Assembly (NCBI GenBank): GCA_016867585.1
Contig: VGJF01000005.1
Location: forward strand, 1-34,087
Reading direction: 5' to 3'
Source of the DNA: Candidatus Aminicenantota bacterium
GTDB taxonomy: Bacteria; Acidobacteriota; Aminicenantia; Aminicenantales; UBA4085
DNA length: 34,087 bases
Shown: in pieces, positions 6,621 to 15,809 of the stretch
Numbering within the stretch: position 1 is the first letter of the stretch
How the letters are laid out: each line of letters begins with the position of its first letter
Notes under the pieces: model-generated
The model's database searches: none
What the model saw: only the letters and a program-made list of their open reading frames with translations
Told to the model about the DNA's origin: nothing
Position numbers and translations under genes: made by a program

Positions 6621-8447
6621 TTGACGACCGCCGCCCTGGAGAACCTCTTCCGGACCGTCCGGGAGGGGGAGGACGCCTCGACCGTCCGGGCGGCGATCAT
6701 GGACCTCGGCTACCTCCGGAATCCGAAGGTTTATCCCGTCCTCCTGGCCGCCCTCGACGACCCCAATCCGGCCGTCCAGCACGCGGCCGTCGTTTCCTTG
6801 GGCCGCTACGGGAAGCCCGAGGCCATCGAGGAGCTCGTCAAGCCCAAGATTTTCCGCTCGGTCCACGTCAACATCCGCTGGGCGGCCGTCGCCGCGGTCG
6901 GACAGCTCGGCGATTACCGGGTCATCGACGACTTGATGAAGGCCGTCGAGGATCCGGAATGGATCGTCCGGACCCAGGCCGTGGCCGAGCTCATGGCCAA
7001 GGTCCGGGACATCATCGCCCGCCGCGACGTCCGGCTCGCCCGGGTCCTCATCCACATGCTCTCCCTGGACAACGAGGAGATCGTCCCTTTGGCCATCGAG
7101 GGGCTTCAGGAAATGGGGGCGGAAACGCTTCCCTCTCTCCACGAGGCCCTCCACAACACCTCGGCCACGATCCGGGCCAACGCCGCCCGGGCCCTGGGGC
7201 GGATGAGGGCGGCGAGCTCGGCGCCCTACCTCATCGACCTCCTCCACGACGACGAAATCTCCGTTCGCTGCCGGGCGGCCGAGGCCCTGGGGCTCATCGG
7301 GAATAAGATCGCCATCGAGCCCCTCGTCCTGGCGATCCAGGACAACGTCGAAAAAGTCCGGGAACGAGCCGTCGTCGCCCTCGTCCATTTCGGAAAACAG
7401 GCGACGATCCCCCTCCTCAACGCTCTCGGCCGGGAGCGGGATAAATTCGTCCAGAAGGCCTTCCTCAAATGCCTCGGCCTCGTCGGCGATCCCAAGGCGG
7501 CCCCGGCTCTCATCGGCTATCTCCGGAGCTCCTACTTCGTCGTCCGGCAGGCCGCCGTCCGGGCCTTGGGGAGGTTCGGTCCGATGGTCGGCCGCCTTCT
7601 TCTCCCCGGCCTATCCTACAACCGGAGCGCCATCGACCATTTCAAGAGGGACGCCTGCGATAAGATGCACCCCGAGCTCCAGATCCGGGCCATCAAGGCC
7701 CTGGGCGGTCTCGAGGATCATCGGGCGGTCCTCCTCCTCAAGGAGATCGTCGAGACGGGCCTCCCCGACGTCCAGGAAGCGGCCACGGCGGCCCTGGCCC
7801 AGATCGGCTGCGCGGCCTGGGGCCGGTGCTGCGCCCTCAAGGTTTTAGAGGAAATCGGGGAGCCGGACCTCGTTCCCCTGATCGTCCCGTCGCTCCAGGA
7901 CAACTCGGCCAACGCCCGATTCGAGGCCGTCCGGGCCATCGCCAGGATGGGCGGCGAAATCGCCCTGAAGCATCTCGTCCGGATCGCTCGCAAGGACTGC
8001 CGGCCCTTCATCAGGGGGGAGGCCATGCGGGCCCTGCGGACGATGGTCAAAGGCCAGCCCGAGATCCTGAAGGCCGCCCTTCACGGGCTCAAGGACTCGT
8101 CCGTGGAAGTCCGGGCCCGCTCCGCCCGCCTCCTGGGAAACTACCAGGATCCCCGGTCCATCGTACCGCTCCTTCGGGCCATGGCCGATTCCCACTGGAG
8201 CGTCCGCGAGAACGCCGAGAACGCTCTTCTGAATTTCGGCCGGGATGCCGTCCCCCCTCTCGTCGACGCCCTCCGAAGCCGGTCCTGGACGATGCGGTTC
8301 CGGGCGGCCAGGCTTCTGGGCGAAATCGGCGACAAACGGGGTAGCGGCCCCCTCCGGCAGGCCCTGGATCGTCCGCGAGAACGGCGGAAGGTGAAGGATG
8401 TCGCTGCCGCCTCGCTCCGCCGGCTCGGGGAGGCCAAGTCATCTTAA
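6621..8447 (+). CDS. HEAT-repeat protein
   Basis: A protein of up to 608 residues built almost wholly from HEAT/PBS-lyase-like repeats of about 31 residues: for example [57 protein letters not shown] and [19 protein letters not shown]. There is no signal peptide or membrane segment, so a cytoplasmic scaffold is likely. The frame opens with TTG at 6621, one base after the preceding stop, with a GAGAGG ribosome site just upstream. The next ATG in frame (6699) falls inside the first repeat, so TTG is preferred. HEAT solenoids bind proteins; the partner is unknown, and the Cys-containing neighbour is one candidate. Confidence 0.85.
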   Translation: MTTAALENLFRTVREGEDASTVRAAIMDLGYLRNPKVYPVLLAALDDPNPAVQHAAVVSLGRYGKPEAIEELVKPKIFRSVHVNIRWAAVAAVGQLGDYRVIDDLMKAVEDPEWIVRTQAVAELMAKVRDIIARRDVRLARVLIHMLSLDNEEIVPLAIEGLQEMGAETLPSLHEALHNTSATIRANAARALGRMRAASSAPYLIDLLHDDEISVRCRAAEALGLIGNKIAIEPLVLAIQDNVEKVRERAVVALVHFGKQATIPLLNALGRERDKFVQKAFLKCLGLVGDPKAAPALIGYLRSSYFVVRQAAVRALGRFGPMVGRLLLPGLSYNRSAIDHFKRDACDKMHPELQIRAIKALGGLEDHRAVLLLKEIVETGLPDVQEAATAALAQIGCAAWGRCCALKVLEEIGEPDLVPLIVPSLQDNSANARFEAVRAIARMGGEIALKHLVRIARKDCRPFIRGEAMRALRTMVKGQPEILKAALHGLKDSSVEVRARSARLLGNYQDPRSIVPLLRAMADSHWSVRENAENALLNFGRDAVPPLVDALRSRSWTMRFRAARLLGEIGDKRGSGPLRQALDRPRERRKVKDVAAASLRRLGEAKSS

Positions 8448-8493
8448 GGCATCAAGCCTGAAAAAAGATTTTTCGGAAGGAGGCTTAAGGACC

Positions 8494-10104
8494 ATGGTGG
8501 AATTCCTGTACGGGCCAATGTTTCCCCTGGGACCGGACACGACGGAGTACTATTCCCTGGGCAAGGAACACGTTTCGGTCGGTTTGTGCGAAGGGAGAGA
8601 GATCCTCAAGGTCGCTCCCGAGGGCTTGACGCTGCTGGCCGAGCGGGCCTTCACCGACGTCGCCTTCCTCCTGCGGGCTTCCCACTTGCAGCAGCTCCGA
8701 GAGATCCTTGACGACCCGGAGAGCTCGGCCAACGACCGGGCCGTCGCCCTGGAGCTCATCAAGAACGCCGTCATCTCCGCCGACCGGATCTTCCCGATGT
8801 GCCAGGACACGGGCACGGCGATCGTCAGCGCCAAGAAGGGCCAGGATGTCTGGACGGGCGGCGGCGACGAGGAGGCGATCTCCCGCGGGGTTTTCAACGC
8901 CTACGCCAAGAATTATTTCCGCTATTCCCAGAACGCCGCCCTGACGATGTACGACGAAAAGAACACGGGTTCGAACCTGCCGGCTCAGGTCGACATCTCC
9001 GCCGAGGCGGGGGACGCCTACAAGTTCCTGTTTATCGCCAAGGGCGGCGGCTCGTCGAACAAGACCTATCTTTTCCAGGAGAGCAAGGCCGTCCTCAATC
9101 CCGTCTCCTTGCCGAAATACCTCATCGGGAAGATGAAGGCCATCGGGACCGCGGCCTGCCCCCCTTACCACATCGCCGTCGTCGTCGGCGGGACCTCGGC
9201 CGAGCTCGTCCTCAAGACCGTCAAGCTCGCCTCGGCCCGCTACCTCGACGCCCTCCCGACGACCGGCGGGCCCGACGCCCGCGCCTTCCGGGATCTCGAG
9301 CTCGAAGCCCAGCTTCTCGAAGCGACGCGCAAACTCGGCCTGGGGGCGCAATTCGGCGGCAAGCATTTCGCCCTCGACATCCGGGTCATCCGCCTCCCGC
9401 GCCACGGCGCCTCCTGCCCGATCGGCCTCGGCGTGAGCTGCAACGCCGACCGGAACATCAAGGCCAAGATCACCCGGGACGGCATTTTCCTCGAAAAGCT
9501 CGAGACCGACCCGGCGAAATATCTCCCCGTCCCCTCGGGGGAGGGGATCCCGGCCGTCGAGATCGACCTCAACCGGCCGATGAAGGACATCCTCGCCACC
9601 CTGACGAAGCATCCCGTGGCCGCCTTTCTCATGCTCAACGGGCCGATCATCGTGGCCCGCGATATCGCCCACGCCAGGCTCAAGGAGAAGGTCGACAAGG
9701 GCGAGGACCTGCCGGCCTACTTCAAGGACCACGTCATTTACTACGCCGGCCCGGCCAAGACGCCGCCGGGTTACGCCTCGGGCTCGCTCGGCCCGACGAC
9801 GGCCGGCCGGATGGACGACTATGTCCCCGTCTTCCAGAAGCTCGGCGGGTCGATGGTCATGCTGGCCAAGGGGAACCGGTCGAAGGTCGTGACCGAATCG
9901 TGCCAGACCCACGGCGGATTCTATCTCGGCTCGATCGGAGGCCCGGCGGCTCGTCTGGCCAAGGACTGCATCACCAGCCAGGAGGTCGTCGCCTATCCCG
10001 AGCTGGGGATGGAGGCCGTCTACAAGATCACGGTCAAGGACTTCCCGGCCTTCATCCTCGTCGACGACAAGGGGAACGACTTCTACGCCCCGCTGATGGC
10101 CTGA
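8494..10104 (+). CDS. fumA: class I fumarate hydratase, single chain
   Basis: A 536-residue iron-sulfur fumarase interconverting fumarate and L-malate in the cytoplasm. The ATG at 8494 has AAGGAGG at 8478-8484. The alpha-type domain carries the three cluster cysteines C103 (PMCQDTGT), C222 (TAACPPYH) and C308 (GASCPIGLG), close to the positions known for E. coli FumA. The beta-type domain follows (from about residue 350) with [33 protein letters not shown] and KGNRS. The length matches FumA/FumB, meaning alpha and beta parts are fused rather than encoded separately. It would supply fumarate to the reductase complex at the left of the window in a reductive malate-to-succinate branch. Related tartrate dehydratases are a less likely alternative. 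Confidence 0.94.
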   Translation: MVEFLYGPMFPLGPDTTEYYSLGKEHVSVGLCEGREILKVAPEGLTLLAERAFTDVAFLLRASHLQQLREILDDPESSANDRAVALELIKNAVISADRIFPMCQDTGTAIVSAKKGQDVWTGGGDEEAISRGVFNAYAKNYFRYSQNAALTMYDEKNTGSNLPAQVDISAEAGDAYKFLFIAKGGGSSNKTYLFQESKAVLNPVSLPKYLIGKMKAIGTAACPPYHIAVVVGGTSAELVLKTVKLASARYLDALPTTGGPDARAFRDLELEAQLLEATRKLGLGAQFGGKHFALDIRVIRLPRHGASCPIGLGVSCNADRNIKAKITRDGIFLEKLETDPAKYLPVPSGEGIPAVEIDLNRPMKDILATLTKHPVAAFLMLNGPIIVARDIAHARLKEKVDKGEDLPAYFKDHVIYYAGPAKTPPGYASGSLGPTTAGRMDDYVPVFQKLGGSMVMLAKGNRSKVVTESCQTHGGFYLGSIGGPAARLAKDCITSQEVVAYPELGMEAVYKITVKDFPAFILVDDKGNDFYAPLMA

Positions 10105-10128
10105 GTCCGACCGGGCCGAGGCGCGTTC

Positions 10129-10158
10129 TTGACACACATCGGCGGCGGGGAATATCCT
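10129..10158 (+). promoter_or_regulatory. sigma70-type promoter opening the polysaccharide locus
   Basis: TTGACA (10129-10134), an 18-base spacer, then TATCCT (10153-10158). The predicted start is near 10165. It lies between fumarase and the Wzz-like gene and marks a probable new transcription unit. Confidence 0.6.
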
Positions 10159-10210
10159 TATCGCCTCCCGAACAAGGGTGAAGTACATCTCGCGCGAGAA
10201 CGAGGAAACC

Positions 10211-11560
10211 ATGAACCGGACGGAGCGGCAGGAGATTTTCTTGACGGACTTTTTCGACGTTCTCTGGCGGCGGAAGTGGGGGATCATCGCTCCGACCTTG
10301 GCCGTGGCCGTCATCGCCGGCGTCGTGAGCTTCCTTTTCCCCCGGATCTGGGAGGTCGACGCCGTCTTCCTGCCCAGCAAGTTCCTCCTCCAAACCGAGC
10401 AGGGCCAGCTCATCGAGGTCCTTGTCGTCGATCCCAAGCAGGTCGCCAGCCAGATCAACCAGGCTTCCTACAATGCCTCCATCGCCAAGGAGATGGATCT
10501 TGACCTCCGAGACTTTCCCCGGCTCCGGGCCGAGCACCTAACCGACACTCATCTTGTCCGGATGTCCGTCCGTGACGAGGACGTGGAGCGGGGGAGCAGA
10601 ATTCTGGATTCCCTTTTCCTCATGCTGAAGACCGAGTTCGACCGGAAAATCGAGGTCGAGGTCAAGGGTATCGACGGGCAGATCTCCAAGAAGCAGAACG
10701 AGATCAAGGAAAACGAGATCGAAATCCGCGACAAGAAGAACGAGATCGACTTCAAGCGTCTCGAGATCGAAGACAAGAAGAACGAGATCAAGGTCAAGGA
10801 AAACGACGTCCTGAGGAAAGACGCCGACATCCGCCAGAGGATCCTCGACGTCCAGAGCCGGGAGATCGAGAAGGAGCGCAACCGGAAAAGCATCGAGTTC
10901 GAGCGGAACAAGATCAAGATCTCCGAGGAGCGGATGGCGAGCATCCTCGAGGAGATGAAGTCCGTCAAGGGCCGGATCGACGACCTCGAAAAACAGGTTC
11001 AGAAGGTCCTCGAAGAGCGAAAGGCGGGGGGAGACGCCATCAGCCTCCTCCTCTATTCCAACGAGGTCCAGCAGAACCTGCGGTACTACAACACCCTCGA
11101 CGAGAAGCTCAGCCTGGAGCGGATCGCCCGGGAGAGCGCCGAGATGAACATCCGCAACCACGAGCAGAATATCCGGCAGCTGGAAACCCAGGCCTCCCAG
11201 TTCGAGGCCCAGAAGGACGCCCTGCGGGCCGAGCTCGAAACGATCAGGAATGAAATCGCCATCAAGAGGACGGAGATCGGGAAGGTCGGGACGGAGATCG
11301 TGGCCATCAACAACGAGATCGAAAAGACGACGAACAAGATCGAATCCCTGAATAAGGAGATCGAGTTCCTGAACGACAAAAAGGCCCGGATCGACCACGC
11401 CCGCCTTGTCAAGGAGCCGACCTCGTCGCTCAATCCCGTTTCGCCCAAGAAGAAGGCGAACATCCTGGCCGCCCTCTTCATCAGCCTCGTCGTCTTCACG
11501 ACCTTGGCCTTCTTCCTTGAATACCTCGACAAGGTCAAGGCCGTCCGCCGGGCGGATTGA
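10211..11560 (+). CDS. Wzz/GNVR-type chain-length determinant with very long coiled coil
   Basis: A 449-residue inner-membrane protein of the polysaccharide co-polymerase class. The N-terminus has a DFFDVLWRRKW motif then a membrane helix at ~23-43. A second helix at ~416-436 follows a Pro-containing segment (SLNPVSPKKK) typical of Wzz. Between them, residues ~137-397 form an almost unbroken Glu/Lys/Ile-rich coiled coil, longer than in usual Wzz proteins. The ATG at 10211 (GAGGAAA at 10202-10208) is preferred over the GTG at 10178. No tyrosine-kinase domain is attached, and no such kinase lies nearby. Its likely role is to set chain length or organise the periplasmic part of a Wzy-dependent system. 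Confidence 0.85.
   Translation: MNRTERQEIFLTDFFDVLWRRKWGIIAPTLAVAVIAGVVSFLFPRIWEVDAVFLPSKFLLQTEQGQLIEVLVVDPKQVASQINQASYNASIAKEMDLDLRDFPRLRAEHLTDTHLVRMSVRDEDVERGSRILDSLFLMLKTEFDRKIEVEVKGIDGQISKKQNEIKENEIEIRDKKNEIDFKRLEIEDKKNEIKVKENDVLRKDADIRQRILDVQSREIEKERNRKSIEFERNKIKISEERMASILEEMKSVKGRIDDLEKQVQKVLEERKAGGDAISLLLYSNEVQQNLRYYNTLDEKLSLERIARESAEMNIRNHEQNIRQLETQASQFEAQKDALRAELETIRNEIAIKRTEIGKVGTEIVAINNEIEKTTNKIESLNKEIEFLNDKKARIDHARLVKEPTSSLNPVSPKKKANILAALFISLVVFTTLAFFLEYLDKVKAVRRAD
10730..10789 (+). repeat. 42-bp periodic repeat inside the coiled coil
   Basis: The 18-base word GACAAGAAGAACGAGATC occurs at 10730-10747 and again at 10772-10789, exactly 42 bases (14 residues, two heptads) apart, with NEI words continuing on either side. 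It points to growth of the coiled coil by in-frame duplication. Confidence 0.7.
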
Positions 11561-11608
11561 CAAAAAGCATTCGTCCAAATACCATTCCCCCGTCGAAGCG
11601 GAGGTCCA

Positions 11609-13792
11609 ATGAAGTTCCCGAACTCCCGGTCCGGTCGGATCGTGGTCCTGGCCTCCCTTGCCGCGCTGGCGGGAGCGGCGACGCCGGTGCCGACCGCGGA
11701 TCATCGGGGGGCCCTCCCCGCCGCCGGGCAAACAGCCGACAGGCCGATCACGGCTCCCATCAATCCCGACCATATCAGCCCGCCGACGGACCGGTTCGGC
11801 TACAAGCCCCATCCCGTCGACTTGAGCCACATCGGATCCCCGGCGGCGATCTTGAGGGCGTTCGCTCTGCCCGCGAAGTTCGACTGGCGTGCCCTGGGCG
11901 GCGTGACCCCGGTCAAAAACCAGGGCGGCTGCGGCTCCTGCTGGGCGTTCGCCGCCCTCGGCGGCTTCGAGTCGCTCGTCCTTATCCGGAACGGACGGAT
12001 GGACGACTTTTCCGAGGAAAGCATCAAGGAGTGCAACTATTGGGCCCGGGGCTGCGGCGGGGGGAACGCTTTCGTTGCGGCCAATCATCTGACGACCTTC
12101 GGGACGGTCGACGAGATCTGCGATCCGTACCACGACCGAGACACCGGGATCTGCCGGAGCGCCTGTCCCCGCCTCAAGCAGGCCACGGGCTGGAAGCTCC
12201 TTTCCAAGGACACGACGGCGATCAAGACCGCTGTCTCCAACACCGGGCCCGTCTACACGACCCTCAACGCCTCGTTCCCGGGATTCTCGGCTTACGACGG
12301 GACGACCGTCCTCCACCATGCCGGCCTCGAGCCTCCGAATCATGCCGTCGTCATCGTCGGCTGGGACGACACCCTTGTCCATGCCGGCGGGCAAGGGGCC
12401 TGGATCTGCAAGAACAGCTGGGGGACGAACTGGGGCGCCCAGGGCTACTTCGCCATCGCCTACGGCTCCGCCCGAGTCGGCGAGAACTCCTCCTACTTCG
12501 ACGATTTTAAGGCTTACGATTACCGCGAGATGGCCGGCACACTCTATCATTACGACGAGGCCGGCTGGCATTTCTCGATGGGCTTCTACGGCTCTGAGAC
12601 GGCCTACGGCCTGGTCAAGTTCACGGCCGGCCACGACGACCTCCTCACGGCCGTCGATTTCTGGGCGACCGACGACGCGAGCACCTACACGGTCGAAATC
12701 TACGACGATTTCGACGGCGTCACGCCCTCGAACCGGCTCTTCGGCCCCAAGGATACGGCCTGCGCTTTGGCCGGGTATTACTCCGTTCCCCTCGATACCC
12801 CGGTTTGGCTGGCCAAGGGCAACGATTTCTATGTCGTCGTCAAGGGCCGATGCTCCGGCTATACCTATCCCATGGCCGTCGACGGCTTCGCGCCCACGGA
12901 ATCGAACAAGACCTACCTGAGCCGGAACCTATCGGGGCCCTGGTACGAGATGGGAAGCTACGGCTATGACGTCTCGATCCGGGCCCGGACGCGCTATCAT
13001 CAGCCCGTCTTCGCCGGCCGCGACTTCTCCGGCGACGGCTTGGCCGACATCGCCGTCTGGCGGCCGTCGGACGGCAACTGGTTCGTCCGGGGAGGGACGG
13101 TCCAGAATTGGGGGATCGACGGCGATATCCCGACGAACGGCGACTACGACGGGGACGGCAAGGCGGATCTGGCCGTCTGGCGGGCATCCGTCGGCTATTG
13201 GTTCATCCGGAAGTCGGGGGGGGCGACGGATCTCATCCCGTGGGGGACGGGAGGCGACATTCCCGTGCCGGGCGATTACGACGGGGACGGCAAGGCGGAT
13301 GCCGCCGTCTGGAGGCCCTCCTCGGGCCATTGGTTCCTCCGCCTCTCGGGGGGCGGCCTGCCGGTCATCTTCTGGGGCCAAAACGGGGACATCCCCCTTC
13401 CGGGCGACTACGACGGGGACGGCCGGGCCGACCCCGCGGTCTGGCGCCCCGCAGCCGGCACCTGGTTCATCAACTATTCGAACGGGGGCCATGGGGTCTT
13501 TCAGTGGGGGAAGATCGGCGATTTCCCGGCGCCGGCCGATTTCGACGGCGACGGGAAGTGCAATCTGGCCGTCTGGCGGTCGTCGGACGGCTCTTGGCAC
13601 ATCAAGTACGCCAAGGGGGGAACAGCCGCCATTTTTTGGGGAACAGCGGGCGACATCCCCGTCCCGGCCCGCTACTATGGATTCGAGGGAGCAAACATCG
13701 CCGTCTGGCGGCCGTCCGACGGAAACTGGTATGTCCAGGGGCAGGGGAACACGCCCTGGGGGATGAGGGGGGACATTCCGCTCGTCCGCTGA
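11609..13792 (+). CDS. secreted papain-family (C1) protease with six-unit repeat domain
   Basis: A 727-residue exported protein. The ATG at 11609 follows GGAGG (11600-11604). Residues 1-~25 form a signal peptide (basic start, then VVLASLAALAGAA). A short propeptide-like region precedes the C1 peptidase domain (~88-305), where the full catalytic set is visible: Q105 and C111 in NQGGCGSCWAF, H245 in NHAVVIVGWDD, and N269 in CKNSWGTNWG. Next comes a beta-rich lectin-like domain (~306-465). Residues ~472-727 hold six units of about 40-45 residues of the form DYDGDGKADxAVWRPxxGxWF...WGxxGDIPxPG, related to FG-GAP/VCBS repeats with Ca-binding-like loops. The site of action is probably the cell surface or outside. 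Its place between Wzz and the secretin suggests linked export or matrix processing. Confidence 0.9.
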   Translation: MKFPNSRSGRIVVLASLAALAGAATPVPTADHRGALPAAGQTADRPITAPINPDHISPPTDRFGYKPHPVDLSHIGSPAAILRAFALPAKFDWRALGGVTPVKNQGGCGSCWAFAALGGFESLVLIRNGRMDDFSEESIKECNYWARGCGGGNAFVAANHLTTFGTVDEICDPYHDRDTGICRSACPRLKQATGWKLLSKDTTAIKTAVSNTGPVYTTLNASFPGFSAYDGTTVLHHAGLEPPNHAVVIVGWDDTLVHAGGQGAWICKNSWGTNWGAQGYFAIAYGSARVGENSSYFDDFKAYDYREMAGTLYHYDEAGWHFSMGFYGSETAYGLVKFTAGHDDLLTAVDFWATDDASTYTVEIYDDFDGVTPSNRLFGPKDTACALAGYYSVPLDTPVWLAKGNDFYVVVKGRCSGYTYPMAVDGFAPTESNKTYLSRNLSGPWYEMGSYGYDVSIRARTRYHQPVFAGRDFSGDGLADIAVWRPSDGNWFVRGGTVQNWGIDGDIPTNGDYDGDGKADLAVWRASVGYWFIRKSGGATDLIPWGTGGDIPVPGDYDGDGKADAAVWRPSSGHWFLRLSGGGLPVIFWGQNGDIPLPGDYDGDGRADPAVWRPAAGTWFINYSNGGHGVFQWGKIGDFPAPADFDGDGKCNLAVWRSSDGSWHIKYAKGGTAAIFWGTAGDIPVPARYYGFEGANIAVWRPSDGNWYVQGQGNTPWGMRGDIPLVR
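13022..13789 (+). repeat. six-copy DxDGDG/AVWRP repeat array (protease)
   Basis: Six successive units of about 120-135 bases, each encoding DxDGDGxADxAVWRPxxGxWF then WGxxGDIPxPG. The last unit has lost the acidic DxDGDG loop (RYYGFEGAN). The unit number matches the array in the next gene. Confidence 0.85.
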
Positions 13793-13857
13793 TGGAGGAT
13801 TTTCGGTCACGTCTAAGGCCGGGCCGCTGAGCTCAAGATTCGCGAATAGTCTTATAG

Positions 13858-13893
13858 GCGGGAGGCCGGGCTCATCCGGCCTCTCGTTGTATC
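13858..13893 (+). terminator. hairpin after the protease gene
   Basis: A 12-bp stem (13858-13869 with 13876-13887, including two G-T pairs) and loop GCTCAT, followed by only a weak T-containing tail. It shares a 15-base block, AGGCGGGAGGCCGGG, with the stronger terminator at 15695. About 290 bases separate the two genes; apart from this hairpin and the promoter at 14031 nothing recognisable was seen there. Confidence 0.6.
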
Positions 13894-14030
13894 GCCCCTG
13901 AGATAGGCGATTCACCTTAGGTCAAGCGAGAAAGCTCTTCCGAATATCGCCGCTTCCGAGGGAAGATTTCATCCTACACTTTAAGAGCAAAATGGGGTCA
14001 TGGATCGGCAATTTTGGCGACCGAAAAAAC

Positions 14031-14059
14031 TTGACATATTCTGTGAAATGGTGAATTAT
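14031..14059 (+). promoter_or_regulatory. promoter of the second repeat-protein gene
   Basis: TTGACA (14031-14036), a 17-base spacer, then AATTAT (14054-14059), with four of six -10 matches. AGGAGG (14071-14076) and the ATG at 14084 follow with normal spacing, so this message has a usual short leader. Confidence 0.6.
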
Positions 14060-14083
14060 TTCCCGTGAAAAGGAGGAGACAAC

Positions 14084-15654
14084 ATGAAGATCATCAAATC
14101 TCTGTCCGTCGCCTTTGTCCTGTTCGTCGTATTCTCGATTTCAGCTTACGCCTACGACTACCTGATGGCCGACAGGTTGGCGGGCGGGACTCAGTCTTAT
14201 ATCGCGGCGACAACCCAAATCACGACCCTGACGGCGGGGGACTGGGATGAGGGCTATTACGACATGGCTCTCGGGGCGAATTACCAGTTCTATTTCTACG
14301 GGAAGAAGGTCACCCATCTCCGGATCTGGACCAACGGCTATGTGACCTTCGGATTCGGGAGCGCTCCTTCGGACTCAACCACTGATTGGACCAACGATCC
14401 GATGCCCGACACGTCAGCCCCACATGGATTTGCGGCGCCGTGGTGGGATGATTGGGATCTAAGTCTCGGAGGCGGGATTTATTACACATCATTCAACGTT
14501 GCGGGCTATTACTATACATTGATCGAATGGCGAGGAGTTCCTCATATCGCGGGGGGGGGGCCGTTTCCTTCGAAGTTTTCTTTTGCTCGCATACCCACAC
14601 CAATATCCCGGACTGGATCATGTTCTTATATAATGATGTCGTCGTCGGGAGCGCGATCTACGATTACGGCGCCAGCGGAACGGTGGGGGTTGAGCATCCG
14701 GCCGGGACGCAGTCGCGAAAGTATTCTTACAACGAGGCCTATCTGTCGACGTCCGATATTATCTATTTCGTCCCCTTCGTTCCCATCTACGGCGGAACGC
14801 AGCAGCTGTGGGGCCAGGCCAATTTTCCGTGCATCACCCTCTGGCGTCCGGACGGCGGAAACTGGTTCTATCGTGAACAAAACGGTTCGACGCATGGGCC
14901 GTGGCAATGGGGAACGAGAGGCGACGTCCCTCTGCCGGGCGACTATGACGGTGACGGCGACGCCGACGAGTGCGTTCTGAGGCCGACGACCTATCATTGG
15001 TTCTGTTTCGCTCCCGCCTTCACGATCCAGTTCGGGAAAATGGGCGACATCCCCGTCCCGGCCGATTTCGACGGCAACGGGACGATTGACCTGGCGGTCT
15101 TCCGTCCGAATCCGGGAACCTGGTTCGTCTACCATCGCGACACGGGAGTGTCGGAGGTCATCAACTGGGGGACGCAGGGCGACATCCCGCTGCCGGCCGA
15201 CTACGACAACGACGGCAAGGCGGACTGCGCGGTCTTCCGTCCGTCGACGAACACGTGGTTCATCCGGAAATCCTCGAACACGGCGCAGGCCTGGATCATG
15301 ACCTTCGGCACGGACGGGGACATCCCGATGCCGACCAATATCCAGACTACGGCCTACGCCACGCTGAGCGTCTTCCGTCCCTCGGACGGAAACTGGTACA
15401 CTTACAATCAGAGCACCGCGGCGTGGGGAGTTCCGTTCAATTGGGGCCAGAACGGGGACGTGGCCGCGCCGGGCGACGAGAACGGGGGAGGGATGACGGA
15501 CGCGGCCGTCTTCCGTCCCCAGGAAGGCCGCTGGTTCATCCGAAGTGCGATATCCTTCCCGGTGGTGGTGAACTATGGAACGATAGGCGACATCCCGATG
15601 TTCCGGAGGAATTTTCTGAACTGGACGCCGCCGAGCGGCCATCCGGACCATTGA
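14084..15654 (+). CDS. secreted six-unit repeat protein, frameshifted at a G10 tract
   Basis: Two overlapping frames together look like one protein of about 523 residues. The first frame starts at ATG 14084 (AGGAGG seven bases before) with a signal peptide (KSLSVAFVLFVVFSISAYA) and a beta-rich domain with WTNGYVTFGFGS and APWWDDWDL. It runs to a stop at 14980, but its sense is lost after ~14560. The frame one base back continues the domain (AVSFEVFFCSHTHTNIPDW, ..TVGVEHP) and then six DxDGDG/AVFRP units to a stop at 15654. The switch coincides with ten G at 14551-14560. It may be a sequencing error, a decayed gene, or a phase-variable or slippage site. The domain recalls beta-domains attached to secreted bacterial peptidases; no catalytic domain is seen. 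Confidence 0.75.
14551..14560 (+). other. G10 homopolymer at the frameshift point
   Basis: This is the longest single-base run noticed in the window. It lies exactly where coding sense passes from the frame of 14084 to the frame one base back. Either one more G or two fewer G would restore a single reading frame through to 15654. Confidence 0.85.
14824..15618 (+). repeat. six-copy DxDGDG/AVFRP repeat array (second protein)
   Basis: Six units of about 41-46 residues with the same consensus as the protease array, using AVFRP where the protease uses AVWRP, and WG/FGxxGDIPxP between units. Units 1 and 5 lack the acidic loop. Confidence 0.82.
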
Positions 15655-15694
15655 TTCCGGATCGCTGATTCGAGAATTACGGATAGCCCTTCAG

Positions 15695-15732
15695 GCGGGA
15701 GGCCGGGTTCGCCCGGCCTCCCGCTTTTTTTT
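15695..15732 (+). terminator. strong intrinsic terminator
   Basis: A perfect 13-bp stem, GCGGGAGGCCGGG (15695-15707) with CCCGGCCTCCCGC (15712-15724), a TTCG tetraloop, then eight T (15725-15732). It closes the repeat-protein transcription unit. Confidence 0.95.
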
Positions 15733-15771
15733 AAAAACGCCAAGAACGTCCATCCGAAACGAAATTTTCGA

Positions 15772-15800
15772 TTGACGTTCAGCGCCGGATAGCCTAATAT
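15772..15800 (+). promoter_or_regulatory. promoter of the secretin gene (leaderless)
   Basis: TTGACG (15772-15777), a 17-base spacer, then TAATAT (15795-15800). The predicted start near 15807 is within about three bases of the ATG at 15810, and no ribosome site is present between them. Confidence 0.6.
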
Positions 15801-15809
15801 TTTTTTATT

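Noticed and set aside
13888-14030. Possible riboswitch or operator in the 290-base gap, including a TCTTCC...GGAAGA inverted repeat
   Set aside because: The pairing is short with a long loop, and the region lies upstream of the predicted promoter, so it would not be in the leader.
13022-15618. Regular repeats as a CRISPR array
   Set aside because: The repeats are in frame, about 130 bases long and degenerate, and encode protein units; there are no short identical repeats with unique spacers.
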